A DNA stretch of 64,000 bases from Asterias rubens. Lineage: Eukaryota; Echinodermata; Asteroidea; Forcipulatida; Asteriidae. Every line of letters starts with the position of its first letter. The first letter of the stretch is position 1. Location: the NCBI RefSeq assembly GCF_902459465.1, contig NC_047077.1, positions 744,001 to 808,000 of the forward strand, read 5' to 3'. Shown piece by piece: positions 1 through 11,718 of this stretch. The notes below the pieces were generated by a model, which saw only the letters and a list, made by a program, of their open reading frames with translations, made no database searches and was not told the DNA's origin. The position numbers and the translations under genes were made by a program.

Positions 1-833
1 TGAAACACCGTCCACACAGTGTTTTTCAGTTTCATTAAATCTTATTTCGTAAACACCACAGGGCAGTAGACGACGATGACCGTTCGTTAGCGATTGGTTT
101 GTCGTCCTTGATGATGCGTTTACTGGGTAAGCTTTTGTTATCAACATTCAGACTGTGAACTTAACCATGCAGATTTTCGCAAAAGAAAGGCTAAATGACA
201 ACACAACACAACACACTACACATAAACAGGTATACTGGTGTATACAAAAGCAGTCAAATGAAATCAAATGAATAGAGAGAGAGAGAGAGGAATTGTGAAA
301 TACCAGTAAACTCACTTGGTGTATTACCAACTCAATTCACATTCATTTCCATTCTGTCAACACATTACAAAATGCATGTATACAATGTAATGTAATAGTG
401 GACATGTTTTTAACAATACATTTAAGTGAACAGTAGGCCTATGGAGGTCGATTTGATAAACCGAGGCTTGTAAGATTACATCAGCCTGTGGGCAGACATA
501 CGAGCAAACATGGGACGTACGAGTAGGAACAAAACAACTAGCAAACAAAAACAACGCTTATATTTAACTAATTTAACTGAAAATATGATGTTTATATGAA
601 AAAATAACAAACTATATACCTGACAAAGCAGCCAATGGAAAGAAAGCTATGTTACCATCATGAGAGAAAATGACTCTTTTGAAGAAGGCTTTAAACCAGT
701 TCACTGACGGTTGGCTTTTGATTACTTTTCGTCAATGGCATTCCACAAGAAAGCACCATAATAATTCCCTCAAGAACCTCGAAACATATGTTTCAAATAA
801 GTTTGACCTTTCTTCGGTTCTCTTATTACACAG

Positions 834-2400
834 GTGTCATCCCCTCGCCTCTTATATTCGGCGCAGCCATCCAGCAAGCGTGTCTCTTACTACAGTCGTC
901 ATGTGGGGAAACAGGTAACTGCCTCTTGTACGACATCGTCCATTTCAGGACTGTGTACTTCGCATTGCCTCTTGGTCTCGAGTTCCTGGGTGCGATTGGA
1001 TATATTGTATGTTACGTATTCCTCAAGGAGCCAATCAAAAATGAGGTAAGCGATTAGACTTGACCCTAGCCTTGGCGACCTTTCACTTTTGTATTGTACT
1101 ACAGTGTACATCATAATAGGAAGACCAGGGCTAAGTTGACCCATGTGTTTGGGGAAAATATTCTAACTCATTAACCATACTTTGTATTGATATAAGGTGT
1201 CATGTCGTCACCTAATCATTCCATCATCATTTGATGACTTCACTCACAAACACCTATAGTTTTTGTGATATCACAACAACTTAATGTCTAGTTGTTGTTT
1301 TTTCTGTTTCTGTGGTACAATTCACTTTCAGATGTGCTTAAAGGCAGTGGACCCTATTGGTAATTACTCAAAATAATTATTATCATAAAATCTTTCTTGA
1401 TTACGAGTAATGGTGAAAGGTTGAATGTTTAAAACATTGTTAGAAACAGCTACCTCTGAAGTGACGTAGTTTTCGAGAAAGAAGTAATTTTCCACGAATT
1501 TGATTTCGAGACCTCAGATTTAGAATTCGAGGTCTCGAAATCAAGCATCTGAAAGCACACGCTTCGTGTGACCATGGTGCGACAAGGGTGTTTTTTTTTA
1601 AATTAATATCTGGCAACTTTGACGACCGATTGAGCTCAAATTTTCACAGGTTTGCTATTTTATGCATATGTTGAGAAACACCAAGTGAGGAGACTGTTCT
1701 TTGACAATTACCAATAGTGTCCAGCCGTCCTTAAAGAAAGGCTCTAGATGTTACATGACAATCACATGATACCAATAAGGATTAGTGCAGAAAAATATGC
1801 GTAACACTTTTCTGCTAAGCAGAAATGAACAGGATACCAGCCACAAATTGTACTTGTGACATGGTATTTTGGCTGGTAACCCGTATTCTAGTAAGCGTCA
1901 TTTTGTTAGGCTCAGCTCCATTTTGTGCTTAAGCAGCCCTATGAAATGGGGCCTGTGTGGAATTATTTTGCCAATTTCTGAGATGCGAGACTAAGAATAC
2001 TGGAACTTGCCGGTCACCGTGCAAGGATGGAAAAAGAAGTAGTTGTTATAATGTCCTTATGGCAGCTCAAACATGGGAAGAGAGCTAGATGTCCCCCAGA
2101 AAGTATTGTCATCAAACTCGTACCTAAAGAAACAGGCTTAAAGACATGAATAATTGCATGTAAGAAAAGAACTGTGTGGAAGGTCTCTCAGAAGTCAGAC
2201 CTTTCCGGCCATCATAAGAGTACACATAAACAAATTATCCCTTTTTGAATAACGATTTTGTGTACATTTTCCACCTCATATAGGAACTACCTGCCTTGAC
2301 CTCTTTAAATAGAAACCATGTAGGAGCATCTGTCAGTCAAGATGAGAACGAAGACAGCGTCGAAGACTCCGTTCTAGTTCACTACGAAACCACTGTGTAA
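834..2400 (+). CDS. 3' end of an organic anion transporter (SLCO/OATP family), last two coding exons
   Basis: Exons are 834-1045 and 2284-2400, joined in phase 0 by an intron with a GTAAG donor and a TATAG acceptor. Exon 834 opens two bases into a codon after a TTATTACACAG acceptor. The peptide contains VIPSPLIFGAAIQQACLLLQ and CGETGNCLLYD, the conserved cysteine-rich stretch just before the last transmembrane helix of SLCO transporters. A hydrophobic helix (FALPLGLEFLGAIGYIVCYV) follows, then a 40-residue cytoplasmic tail. About 109 residues are present; the family is usually 650-750, so most of the gene lies left of the window. The protein should be a plasma-membrane uptake carrier for amphipathic organic anions. 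The tail ends in ETTV, which fits a class I PDZ-binding motif. The family call is firm; the subfamily is not resolved. Confidence 0.9.
1342..1730 (+). mobile_element. TTAA-flanked MITE, family A, in the last SLCO intron
   Basis: The ends are near-inverted copies (AGGCAGTGGACCCTATTGG at the left, CCAATAGTGTCC plus a damaged end at the right), and TTAA flanks both sides (1338-1341 and 1731-1734). It has no coding capacity. TTAA targets are typical of piggyBac-type transposition, so this is probably a non-autonomous piggyBac-like element. Similar copies lie at 7225, 10604, 24086 and 33781. Confidence 0.75.
1765..1965 (+). repeat. Dispersed repeat family G
   Basis: A short repeat marked by CTGCTAAGCAGAAATGA, AGGATACCAG, TTTTGGCTGGTAAC and CTTAAGCAGCCCTATGAAAT. 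Related copies occur at 4570-4775, 20355-20485, 22070-22480 (two adjacent), 41425-41600 and 58470-58620. Its ends look like degenerate inverted repeats, so it may be another MITE. Confidence 0.5.
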
Positions 2401-2445
2401 AAGCTACTTGGACTGCAGGTGTCGAGCAACATTATTATTATACAC

Positions 2446-2597
2446 ATAATGAATGTTTATGAGTGCAATGGTGCGAATATGTTCATGAGTTGAAAGATGG
2501 AATGTTCCATTCAACGAGGCGGAGCCGAGTTGAATGGAACATTCTTTCAACGAATGAACATATTCGCACCATTGCACGAATGAAAAACATTCATTAT
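2446..2597. repeat. Long imperfect hairpin just after the SLCO stop codon
   Basis: Left arm 2446-2515 and right arm 2529-2597 are reverse complements with a few mismatches and small gaps. The loop is GAGGCGGAGCCGA. The left arm starts 46 bases after the SLCO stop, so the hairpin is probably in the 3' UTR. It belongs with the hairpins at 31841-32003 and 59160-59298, which share the loop core. Confidence 0.75.
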
Positions 2598-2768
2598 TTG
2601 TTTTATATAACATCCAAGTAGAACTTTGTCATTTTGATTGAAAGAAACAACTTCCAAAACAAACAATTTCAACTGTAGAAGCCGAATGCTAGTAATTTTA
2701 CTATGCTTTCTTGCAGTAACACCTGCTGCGTTACCAAAGACACGCGCACGCAGTGATGTTTTTACTCA

Positions 2769-2853
2769 GCTTTTTCGTTCCATCCGAAAAGTACCATTGC
2801 ACGCTGGCAGCGTGCCAGCGTGCAATGGTACTTTTCGGATGGAACGAAAAAGC
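2769..2853. repeat. Perfect 41-bp-arm hairpin with a 3-base loop
   Basis: Bases 2769-2809 are the exact reverse complement of 2813-2853, separated by GCG. I checked base by base and found no mismatch. A third partial copy of the arm (GCGTGCAATGGTACTTTT) follows near 2868-2885. The 166-codon open frame that crosses it at 2638-3138 looks accidental. Confidence 0.85.
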
Positions 2854-3250
2854 ACGGCGAGTGACTCAGCGTGCAATGGTACTTTTATTTGCTATCACGT
2901 GACGGACAATCCTCCAATCAAATGGCAAGGATCTGCTTGGGTGTTATATAAAATTTGTTATTACATGGCGAAGCCAATGACTCTTAATAAAGAGTGCGCT
3001 TATCCACTATTTACTAGCCAACAACCCAAATGGAGAGAATTTAACAGGGAAACCCCACCCACGCAGTCAGGTAGGGATCGAAAACACAATCCACATTATT
3101 ATTATGAGGCCCCCGTCGTGATCCGAAATGTGCCTTGACAAAATAAACTTTTCGAGAAACGGGATCACGTTTGAAGTGGAACTTTAATCCTTGTCTCTTT
3201 TTAAAATTGAATTGAAAATTGTACATTCATATTTACCTAAAACAGTTTTG

Positions 3251-3540
3251 CTACTCCTCTGGTGGAGAGCGCGTCCCGAGGGGGTGTTTAAACCTTTGAT
3301 AATGACCAGTAAAAAGTGTTGAAACATGGGCGTGACACACGAGCTTGCACCTGTGCTTATTAGACAGTTTCTTCATTCCTATTGGTTGAGAGCAACGGCT
3401 GAAACAGTTGGGCCACGCGATATGTGCAACGCGCACAGCAATCTCCTTAATAAGGAGTTGTTTACCCGAGGCCTTACCATTTCATAGCTGGAGAGGTGTT
3501 GTGCTGACAGAAATCATTGAACAATTATAGTGGTTCCAGA
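3251..3540 (-). repeat. Dispersed repeat family D, partial copy
   Basis: On the minus strand this matches the two longer copies at about 21489-21985 and 35400-35925. Shared blocks include the segments around CATAGCTGGAGAGGTGTTGT, the GAATGAAGAAACTG region and the GGTGGAGAGCGCGT end. It has no convincing coding sequence. Confidence 0.6.
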
Positions 3541-4302
3541 CGTTGATTCCCTTAGTAATCGTGCAGAGGAAGTTATTGTGTAATGAAGTTTCACAAGATG
3601 TTGTGGTGTCATCATCTGTGTAACGCTGCGGCCGCGTACTAAAAACATGTTAATAAAATTTATTTTGAAATCTTCGATGATAGATTTCTCATCTTAAGAT
3701 CATCTTTTTGTAGCCCTCATTATTTTGTTTAAACATTAGTTTTGTATACAAAGTATGAAAATACCCACATATAAAGAACACAAGTGAACAATGTTACTAC
3801 TTGCTGAATCATGTATGTTTATTGCCCATGGTAAATCGTATGTAAAATACAGTTTCATAAAGACAGAACCCCTTTTGCTTTAAGTAAACGAGAACACAGT
3901 AAATTATTATATACGTTATTATGCAATTTAGGTCCATTCTACATTCGAATTGAAACGACCACGCTTTTCAGTATGTTTTTTATATCCAAAGATCAAACTT
4001 CTAGGTTCGAATTGACCCGGAGTGTTGGTTCCCAGAAGAGATCTGACTAATTTCTAGATCAGGCTGAACCGAGTAACAGTTACAACTTTGACTTGAGTTC
4101 TGCGTCAGCTTGACACAGTTGGACACACATTCCGAGTCATACTAACCAAAACGGAGTCAGGCCAACTGGAACCCGGAATCCGAGTCTATTCTGACTCATT
4201 AATTTTTAAAGTTTCCCTTTTTTTTAACTTGCTTTGTATGCCTCGATGAAGGCACCCCCCGCATCTATAATATTTTAATTTGTTGAAATTTGTAAAGATT
4301 AT

Positions 4303-7300
4303 TTAGTTGTTGGAGATGATGTTGTTGATCCAGCTGTTGTAGTTGGAGACCTTAGCGTAGACACCTGGGTTACGGGCATCAGCACAGCCATAGCCCCAGC
4401 TTACAACTCCGGCAATCTCGTAGGCACCAGAGGAACCCTTGCAGACGAATGGGCCACCGCTGTCACCCTGTAAAGTAATTAAGAAGAACAAGCATAACTC
4501 AGAGTGGACCGGTTTGTAGTTTTGCTTGGTCGTCAATGTTTGATATAGTTTAAGTTAAGTGATCAGGGTCAAATTTCATATGGCTGCTTAAGCAGACAAT
4601 ATTGCTGATTTTTGTTTCTGCTAAGCACAACTAAGAATGATACCGGTTCCATTTGTACATGTAAAATATTATGTTTACCGGTATTCTGATGGAAAGTATA
4701 GTTTTGTTGTGCTTAGCAACTTTTTATGCTTAAGCAATCAGCTCTTTGAAATTGGGCCCTGGGCTCGATTTCACAAAAAATTGCTAAGATTGATCTTAAC
4801 TGCCAATCTATTATAAATGCTAAGCAAAGTGTGGTGTCACTCAAAGCCATTGGACACTTTCGGTAACAGTATTGTCCAAAGGCCCACACTTCGTGTATAA
4901 CAATTTATATATAAAATAAAAAACCTGTGAAAATTTAGGATCAATCGGTCATCGGAGTCGGGAGAAAATAACGGGAAAACCCACCCTTGTTTCCGCACGT
5001 TTCGCCGTGTCATGACATGTGTTTAAAATAAATCCGTAATTCTCTATATGGAGAATTGATAATTGTTTTAATGTTTTCTCAAAAAGTAAAGCATTTCATG
5101 GACTAATATTTCAAAAGAGGTCTTTCACCATTACCTTCTGTAAACTCTGTAAGTTATTTGTAAATCTGTGAACTTTTAATTTGTTTTCTGTTCTGAAAGT
5201 GTCCAATGGCTTTAAAATAATAAAATAATAAAAAAGTAAATAACTGACTCTGGTATTTATTGGCAACTCATCTTTGTGCTTTGTGATATCGAGCCAGGAT
5301 ATGGTGGCCCTGAAGGGACTTCGTTTATCGCGAATAAGCGCATTCCAAAGACCCTTGCAAACGTGGTCACAAAAACAGTCTTCTCCCTGAGAGTCAATGA
5401 AGACGTACCTGTCTATGGCTGAGAGTCGTGCGCAGTGCGTACTTTCGCGCACCTTTCCATTGTTTGATTTAACAAATGGTAGTCAAAGCAAGGGATCTCT
5501 ATTAAACCTTTCTATTGCAACGTCACAGCCCAAATGTTTACAAACCAAGGTTACAAAACCATGGGAAGTCATCAATGCAAAGTACAAATAGATAGTCACA
5601 TTGTAACATTGTTACAAAATATTCAAAAAATAATGCTGAATTTGTTGGGAAAAAACACCAATCGTGTGATTTTTTTTTAAATTGAAGTTCGCAGAAATGT
5701 CGAATTTTGTCACAACATTTGTTAACACGAAGGAGTGTTTTCTAACATCCAGCCGTGCATGCCCTACCAGCACGGTTTGTTTATCAACGACAGAAATGTC
5801 TATATGTCCTAAAACCAATACAGAATAATGTGTGCAAATGCTACGAGATATTATGAGATGTTCCTCCAGAGCTATAAATGCAATGTCATCACAAAGATAT
5901 CTAAACTCATCCATCCATTCATTAATTTTTGTTACCAAAAACAACTGGCAGCACAAAGCTGAATTATCTGTAAGGTCAAACAATTGCTTTAAAAAAAATC
6001 AGAAGTCGTACCTGGCAAGAGTCCTTTTGTCCTTCGGTGTAGCCGGCGCAGATCATGTTGTCGGTGATAGCTCCACCGTACCACAGTGGCTTGTTGCACT
6101 GGGTGGTCGAGATGACTGGTACCTCAACTTGCTGCAGAGTGGAGTCATCGACGACGGCTGAGTAACAATGGAAGTTGAAAATGGATCAGTAAAAACAAGG
6201 GAGGCCCGTCTCTATTATACGATATTACGAGGTTGCACTTTTCTTCCTTAGCAATTCCACACGTCGTGAACCAGGTTTGTTGTAAATCAACGTTTGGGGA
6301 TGACAACATGAGAGCTGTGAAAACAAGTTGTTCGCCCACTTTATCATCGAAAGACGTCCACATTAAACAAGTTTTTGACAAATTGTGCTGTTTTGAAAAT
6401 GAAAAATAAAAAAAAACATTTGAAGTTAGAAACGTTGCACGAATTATAACACTCGAATTTGTTCCGCGAATCTGGTACGTAGAGACAGTTTTAGATCCCC
6501 ACAATAACTTATCTGGATGTAATAAACAAATGGAAATAGTTCAGGGATTTGTCTAGCAGTATCTCACACGAAAGCTTATACCTTCCTGGGTTTATGGGAA
6601 AAGTCTGGTCTCTTTCTTGTGCGATTAATGTTAGCATTCATTACTGCTATTGGATACAGGTAACATGGCCAAGATGGTTGAAATAAATAGTCTGGTTCCT
6701 TTCCTGGGCGAATTATGTTAGCGTTATTACTGCCAATTGATACAGGGAACATGACCAAGACGGTGGCAATAATTTGTCTGGTTCCTTTTTTTTGTGCGAA
6801 CAATGTTAGCTTTCTTACTGCTATTGGATACAGGGACCAAGATATACTTACTCTCCTGGTCTCCCCATCCGGTGACGACGCAGTTGGTTCCAGCAGGGAA
6901 GTCTGATGTTGGCAGACAGGCAGTGTTGACGTAATCACTGAATGACACTGGGCTGGACAGCTTGAGGAGGGTGATGTCATTGTCAAGAGTGTTGGTGTTG
7001 TAGTCCTCGTGCAGGAAGATCTGCTCCAAGGAGAAGGAGGACTGGGTTGAGTCTACGGCATCACGGTCGTGGGCTCCAACGACGGCAGAGTATGCCTTGA
7101 TGTTGCCGAAGTTGCTGATGGATGAACGAAAATGTACAACCAATAATTATATCTTCATCTTAGAACTTTCATACAAATGGCTTCTCACTTTTATTCATTA
7201 TGCACCTCCATTACTATACCTTGAAGGCAGTGGACACTATAAAAGGCTTTTGGTTATTACCCAAAACAATTACTAGCATAAAACTTACTTACTTGGTAAC

Positions 7301-8690
7301 GAATAATGGGGAGAGGATGATAGTATAAAACATTGTGAAGTGACGTAGTTTTCGAGAAAGAAGTAATTTTCTAGGAGTTTAATTTCGAGACCTCAGAATT
7401 AGATTTTGAGGTCTCGAATTCAAGCATTTGAAAGCACACCAATTAGTGTGACAAGGGTGTTTCTTTCATCGTTATCTCGCAACTTCGACGACCAATTGAG
7501 CTCAAATTTTCACAGGTTTGTTATTGTATGCATATATTGAGATACAGCAAACGAGAAGACTGGTCTATGAACATTATCAATAGTGTCCAGTGTCTTAAAT
7601 AGGGTCATTCTAAAGAAATAAATGGCCATAAAACGTACTGGGTGAGAAGCACTGTAGATGTTGGTAGTATAAACTGTTCTGAGAGGGAGGATTTCTCAAA
7701 CACAATTTGAATCTGATAAATGAATCATGCTCATCAGCTGATCAACATGCCTACTTCATTTTCTTGTCCAAAACAATTTCCAAACTTGAATCTTGAGTCC
7801 ACTGGTAAGTTAACATGAAAGCAGATGGCGTCTTCAATTGAGTATTAAAACTTACTAGAAGCAGTGGGCAGCGGTAAGAACCCACTGGTCACTGATCAGA
7901 GTACCACCGCAGAACTGGTAGTCACCACCGAAGTAGCGCTTCCTGAGCATCACCTGCCATGGCCAGGATCCTGGCACAGCCTCGGAACCACCGACGATCT
8001 TGGACAGAGATGGTGAGATGACCTGGACACCGCAATCTGGGAATAGAAAACATGTATTTATTTAAGTTCCATCCCTTCATACGCATCATCAACAGTTATT
8101 ATTGTTTTGCGCCCCCCCCCCCAAGTCCAAAATGCTAGTTCAATACCAACAGTCTAGTTAGGCCTAAATGAAATATGAATGTTTGGGTAACTAAACACTA
8201 GATAGGCCTAGACTACACAACTTTTCAGTTGCTTAAAGGTCAAAGCAACATGTACATTCAGTTTTTTTCCAGTTGTTTCAGGGCAAAACCACATTTAGTG
8301 TCACAATGCTTCACCCATAGCAATAATTTCAACTGTTTTTAGACACGTTTGGTATTTGTCAAAGACCAGGACTAGTCTTCTCACTTGGTGTATCTCAACA
8401 TAATAAGTCCCTAACAAGTCCCTAAAAATTGATAAAGTAACACAAATCAAGTATCTAAAATCATTTGATGTAAAACACAATATTAAAGTCTTTAAAATAA
8501 TTTGTTATAGTAACATCAATTTCAGTCTTTAAAATAATTTGATACAGTAACACAATTCAAGTCTCTAAAATAAATTTGAAAAGATTATACTTGTCATAGG
8601 CCTATGCTGTGGGAATTGTACACACTATACTATATACTTACCGGCGAACACGGTAGCCACAAGGGCGCACAGTACGACCAACTTCAGCAT
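4303..8690 (-). CDS. Secreted trypsin-like serine protease (S1A), complete, five exons
   Basis: Exons on the minus strand are 8642-8690, 7856-8036, 6852-7114, 6012-6157 and 4303-4467. They total 804 bases and encode 267 residues, with consistent phases (1, 2, 1, 0) and GT/AG at every junction. A hydrophobic signal peptide ([16 protein letters not shown]) is followed by a short propeptide with one cysteine and cleavage before IVGG (residues 30-33). The catalytic triad is His74 (TAAHC), Asp123 (NDITLL) and Ser216 (GDSGGP). Asp210, six residues before the serine, fills the base of the S1 pocket, so cleavage after Lys or Arg is expected. SWGYGCA and PGVY match trypsins. The mature enzyme is about 238 residues, the normal trypsin length. 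A digestive role is likely but is inferred from family only. Introns 1-4 carry repeats, and nothing in the frame is broken. Confidence 0.96.
4845..5211 (+). mobile_element. MITE family B, copy 1, in trypsin intron 4
   Basis: The ends AGCCATTGGACACTTTCGG and the inverted GAAAGTGTCCAATGGCT match the copy at 39442-39807, which lies in the opposite internal orientation. The TTTAAA flank on the right and in the other copy suggests a TTAA target like that of family A, but the terminal sequences differ. Confidence 0.65.
6602..6845. repeat. Three tandem copies of a ~80-base unit in trypsin intron 3
   Basis: Landmarks CTGGTTCCTTT, AATGTTAGC, TTACTGCTATTGGATACAGG and ACATGGCCAAGA recur about every 80 bases, with 80-90% similarity by eye. 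The last unit ends a few bases from the exon 3 donor at 6851. Confidence 0.7.
7225..7595 (+). mobile_element. MITE family A copy in trypsin intron 2
   Basis: It starts with AGGCAGTGGACACTAT and ends with ATCAATAGTGTCCAGTGTCT. It carries the family's internal palindromes GACCTCAGA...TGAGGTCTCGA and has no coding capacity. Confidence 0.75.
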
Positions 8691-8748
8691 GATGATATAC
8701 TTAGATGCGATGCGTCTGGTAGAATGACAAGTATCTCAAACACTTGGT

Positions 8749-8758
8749 CTTTTATAGC
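8749..8758 (-). promoter_or_regulatory. TATA box of the trypsin gene
   Basis: On the minus strand GCTATAAAAG lies about 60 bases upstream of the ATG at 8690. With the usual ~30-base spacing this puts the transcription start near 8720-8728 and gives a 5' leader of about 30-40 bases. A strong TATA box and short leader suit a highly expressed tissue-specific digestive enzyme gene. Confidence 0.75.
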
Positions 8759-9321
8759 CAAAAATATTTGCACGTCATCACTTTCTTATCACCCTTTGGA
8801 GGATTTCACTCGCTATAATTAAAACTTTAAACCGATTAACTTATCGGAAGTGTTTTGGAGGAAAAGTACCTAGTATTTGTTTCATTTGAAAGTTTTGTAT
8901 TATGTTGTACCATTAAAAAGTCTTTCCCAAGACTTTCTATATACAGGATTGTTATAACTTGCTTTCCAGACAGTGTCTCGACAGACACGTTTCGGGAACA
9001 TATAAAAAACGTTTCAAAGCATAATCGAAGATTGTGAATTAACGCCATTTTCCTGTGTCTTTCACGTTGTGCTCGTCTTTGGTACCTTATGGCGACCAAA
9101 GACAAAGCAAAAAGGGGAGGTTAAAATGCCTCCATAGGGAATTCTAGAGACTGGGGCGCTCCACTAGGGGGAAATTAGAGTACCAAGTCTGGGTTAAGTT
9201 CAGGGGCAAAGGAAAGAACAACAACATGCACAAGGATGCATTTGTGAGAACGCATGTGCAGGTTTGTGTACTGAGAATAGAATCTTAGATTAGATATGCT
9301 GTTGTCTAATTAAAACTTCAT

Positions 9322-9364
9322 CATCATCATCATGCTCATCACCATCATCATCACTTCATCACGT
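9322..9364. repeat. ATC trinucleotide microsatellite, imperfect
   Basis: Repeated TCA/ATC triplets with a few interruptions. The flanks from about 8.85 to 10.3 kb hold nothing else I can name: AT-rich, with no good open frame. Confidence 0.7.
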
Positions 9365-10324
9365 ATAAAAGTAAAGACATTGCATGTAATCACAAGACCT
9401 CTATATTATGTCGGAGCTAAAAAAAAAATCGGACATTTTTAAAAGCATGCTTTAAGCACATTGTTTGGCACATGACTGACTCTTTAATGTTTGGTCAGAT
9501 GGCATTTTACAAATTTTAAAGTACGGGTGAGAAAGGAACACGAGGGAAGATCGATTGACATCATTACAAATGACATAAAACATTGGTCAAATACAAAGGT
9601 GCTTCCAAACAGCACCAGCACACCCACAAGAGCTATTGTCTTATACATAATATTAATAGTTTTACATGAGGAACAAACAATGTAATTTGTTTTTAACCTC
9701 GATTTCTATAAAGCACTGTACACTCAGTACTTTCACGACTTCCGTTGAAAAAATGAAAAAGGAAGGGTAATGTCATGTAAATATCTGGTGCCGCTGAGTC
9801 AATATGGAAACAGCGAGACAATGCCCTAAACTGTAATAGTATAGACTGTTATATTTCTTAATCATGTGTGAGAATTGATGCATCTGTCTCTGTGAAACAG
9901 ACATCAACTTTTACAAAAGTATCACACAATCTCTTAATCCGTAGGGCTTTTGAGGGAAGATTAAGATAAAGGCCATTGTAAACCACTAGATCATTTTTTT
10001 TGTTATTGTTGATGAATTTAAAATACTCGGGAAAAAACTATCGTAGTTACAGATGAAGTTGTCTGGGTAAGGACCAAAAGTGAAATTAACACAAACTCAT
10101 CATAGATGTGTCACCACAAAATCAATGTTTAAAATCCTTAAAAACAATTTTAAAAAGAATTAAACAAACAAACAAACAACGATATAGCTTCACATTGTAA
10201 ACAAAGTGACACTTAAAACCAGACATTAACACAATGATGTTACCATTGGCCAACATCGCAGTTGGCTGTTGACACCTTTAAGCGTCCCAGCTACTGCTGC
10301 CGAGAGACCTTATACAGTTGGTAA

Positions 10325-10560
10325 AACTAGAACAGCGAAGCTACCATGGCGAGCTGCCGATCGCCAGGTAGAACAAAATTAATGACTGACAGAAAAAAAA
10401 ACCAGTCAATTGATCAACTGATGATGGTCGAAGGGGTGGGGACATATTGACATGTATGAAGTAATGGCCATAAGGTTTTCATTGGTTTAACTCATTCAAA
10501 CAGAACCAGTGATTAATCCTGCAAAATTTTATAACAAGTTTTAAGTCAGTACATCACTGC
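10325..10560 (+). repeat. Dispersed repeat family F, uninterrupted copy
   Basis: It begins around AACTAGAACAGCGAAGCTAC and runs through GGCGAGCTGCCGATCGCC, GACTGACAGAAA, TATGAAGTAATGGCC and TCATTGGTTTAACTCATTCA. The same order of blocks occurs at 35297-35399 plus 35926 onward, where family D interrupts it. Confidence 0.55.
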
Positions 10561-10603
10561 AAAGCAGTTATTACTATTCAAGTACTGTTTTTATTACGAT
10601 TAA

Positions 10604-10968
10604 AGGCAGTGGACACTATTGGTAATTACTCAAAATAGTTATTAGCATAAAACCTTTCTTGGTGACGAGTAATGGGGAGAGGTTGATGGTATAAAACACT
10701 GTGAGAAACGGCTCCCTCTGAATGAAGTGCCATAGTTTTCGAGAAGAAGTAATAAGACCTCAGATTTTGAACTCGAGGTCTCGAAATCAACCATCTAAAC
10801 GCACACAACTTTGTGTGACAATTGTGTTTTGTTTTCTTTCATTATTGTCTCGCAAGTTCGACGACCGATTGAGCTCAAATGTTCACAGGTTTGTTATTTT
10901 ATGCACATGTTGATATACACCAACTGTGAAGGCCAGTCTTTGACAATTACCAATAGTGTCCACTGCCT
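10604..10968 (+). mobile_element. MITE family A, well-preserved copy
   Basis: AGGCAGTGGACACTATTGG at the left is mirrored by CCAATAGTGTCCACTGCCT at the right. TTAA lies immediately outside each end (10600-10603 and 10969-10972). This is the cleanest copy for defining the ends. Confidence 0.82.
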
Positions 10969-11231
10969 TTAACTCCTAAGAATTATTTCAAACGATTCGT
11001 AAGTGTGCGACACTTACAGATGTCATAAAGAAAAAACCTCATTCCCCTACATTATTTAACCAGATTTTTAGCTCAGTTTGTCACCAATTTCATTAAGTTA
11101 CAACGTTTGACACAATTTTTAAAATTATATATACAAACAAAACGTTTTCAATAGACTGACAGACTTAATATTAAAGTTGCGTATTTTATAATATTTTGCA
11201 TTTACCATTGGTTGCTATGTGAGTTTATATA

Positions 11232-11396
11232 GGGTGCGTTCGTTTAGCTTCCCTGGGTCGACCCCGGTGTGTGGCTGTTTTTTTTCTTTCTAGGACGAAC
11301 GTGGGTTATTATATGCACACGTTCTTCCTGGAAAAAAAACCCGCCACACACCGGGGTCGACCTGGGGAAGCTAAACGAACGCACCCTTTGTCTGAT
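11232..11396. mobile_element. Palindromic MITE (GTGCGTTCGTTTAGC family), copy 1
   Basis: The terminal inverted repeats are over 60 bases and nearly the whole element is palindromic. The ends read GGGTGCGTTCGTTTAGCTTC and its complement GAAGCTAAACGAACGCACCC. Two further copies lie just downstream. Confidence 0.78.
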
Positions 11397-11570
11397 GCAC
11401 CATATGGATGACAGATGAGCGCCCTCACAGGCATAATAGTCAGTGGCTTTGACATTCGCTCGGCCCCAGCGGCCAGTCTATCCAGGACCGCTGGGATGGG
11501 CTAATCGCTTGCACAGATACTTGTTCAGGAAGTACGTCATGTGTGTAGTGCATAGAAATAAAACATTTTT

Positions 11571-11703
11571 CCTGGGTCGACCCCTGTGCGTGGCGGGTTT
11601 TTTCCCCAGGACGAACGTGTGCAGATAATTACCCACGTTCGTCCTAAAGAAAAAAACCCGCCACACACCGGGGTAGACCCAGGGGAGCTAAACGAACGCA
11701 CCC
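11571..11703. mobile_element. Palindromic MITE copy 2, left end truncated
   Basis: It lacks the GGGTGCGTTCG left terminus but keeps the CCTGGGTCGACCCC arm, the ACGAACGTGTGCAGATAATT centre and the full right end at GAACGCACCC. Confidence 0.7.
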
Positions 11704-11718
11704 ATTGGTGCAGTGATT

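Noticed and set aside
2638..3138. 166-codon plus-strand open frame
   Set aside because: It runs through the perfect 41-bp palindrome and flanking repeat-like sequence, has no domain, and looks like chance.
5397..5591. Plus-strand frames in the trypsin intron and across 5832-6161
   Set aside because: The second is antisense to trypsin exon 4; the first has no domain or splice support.
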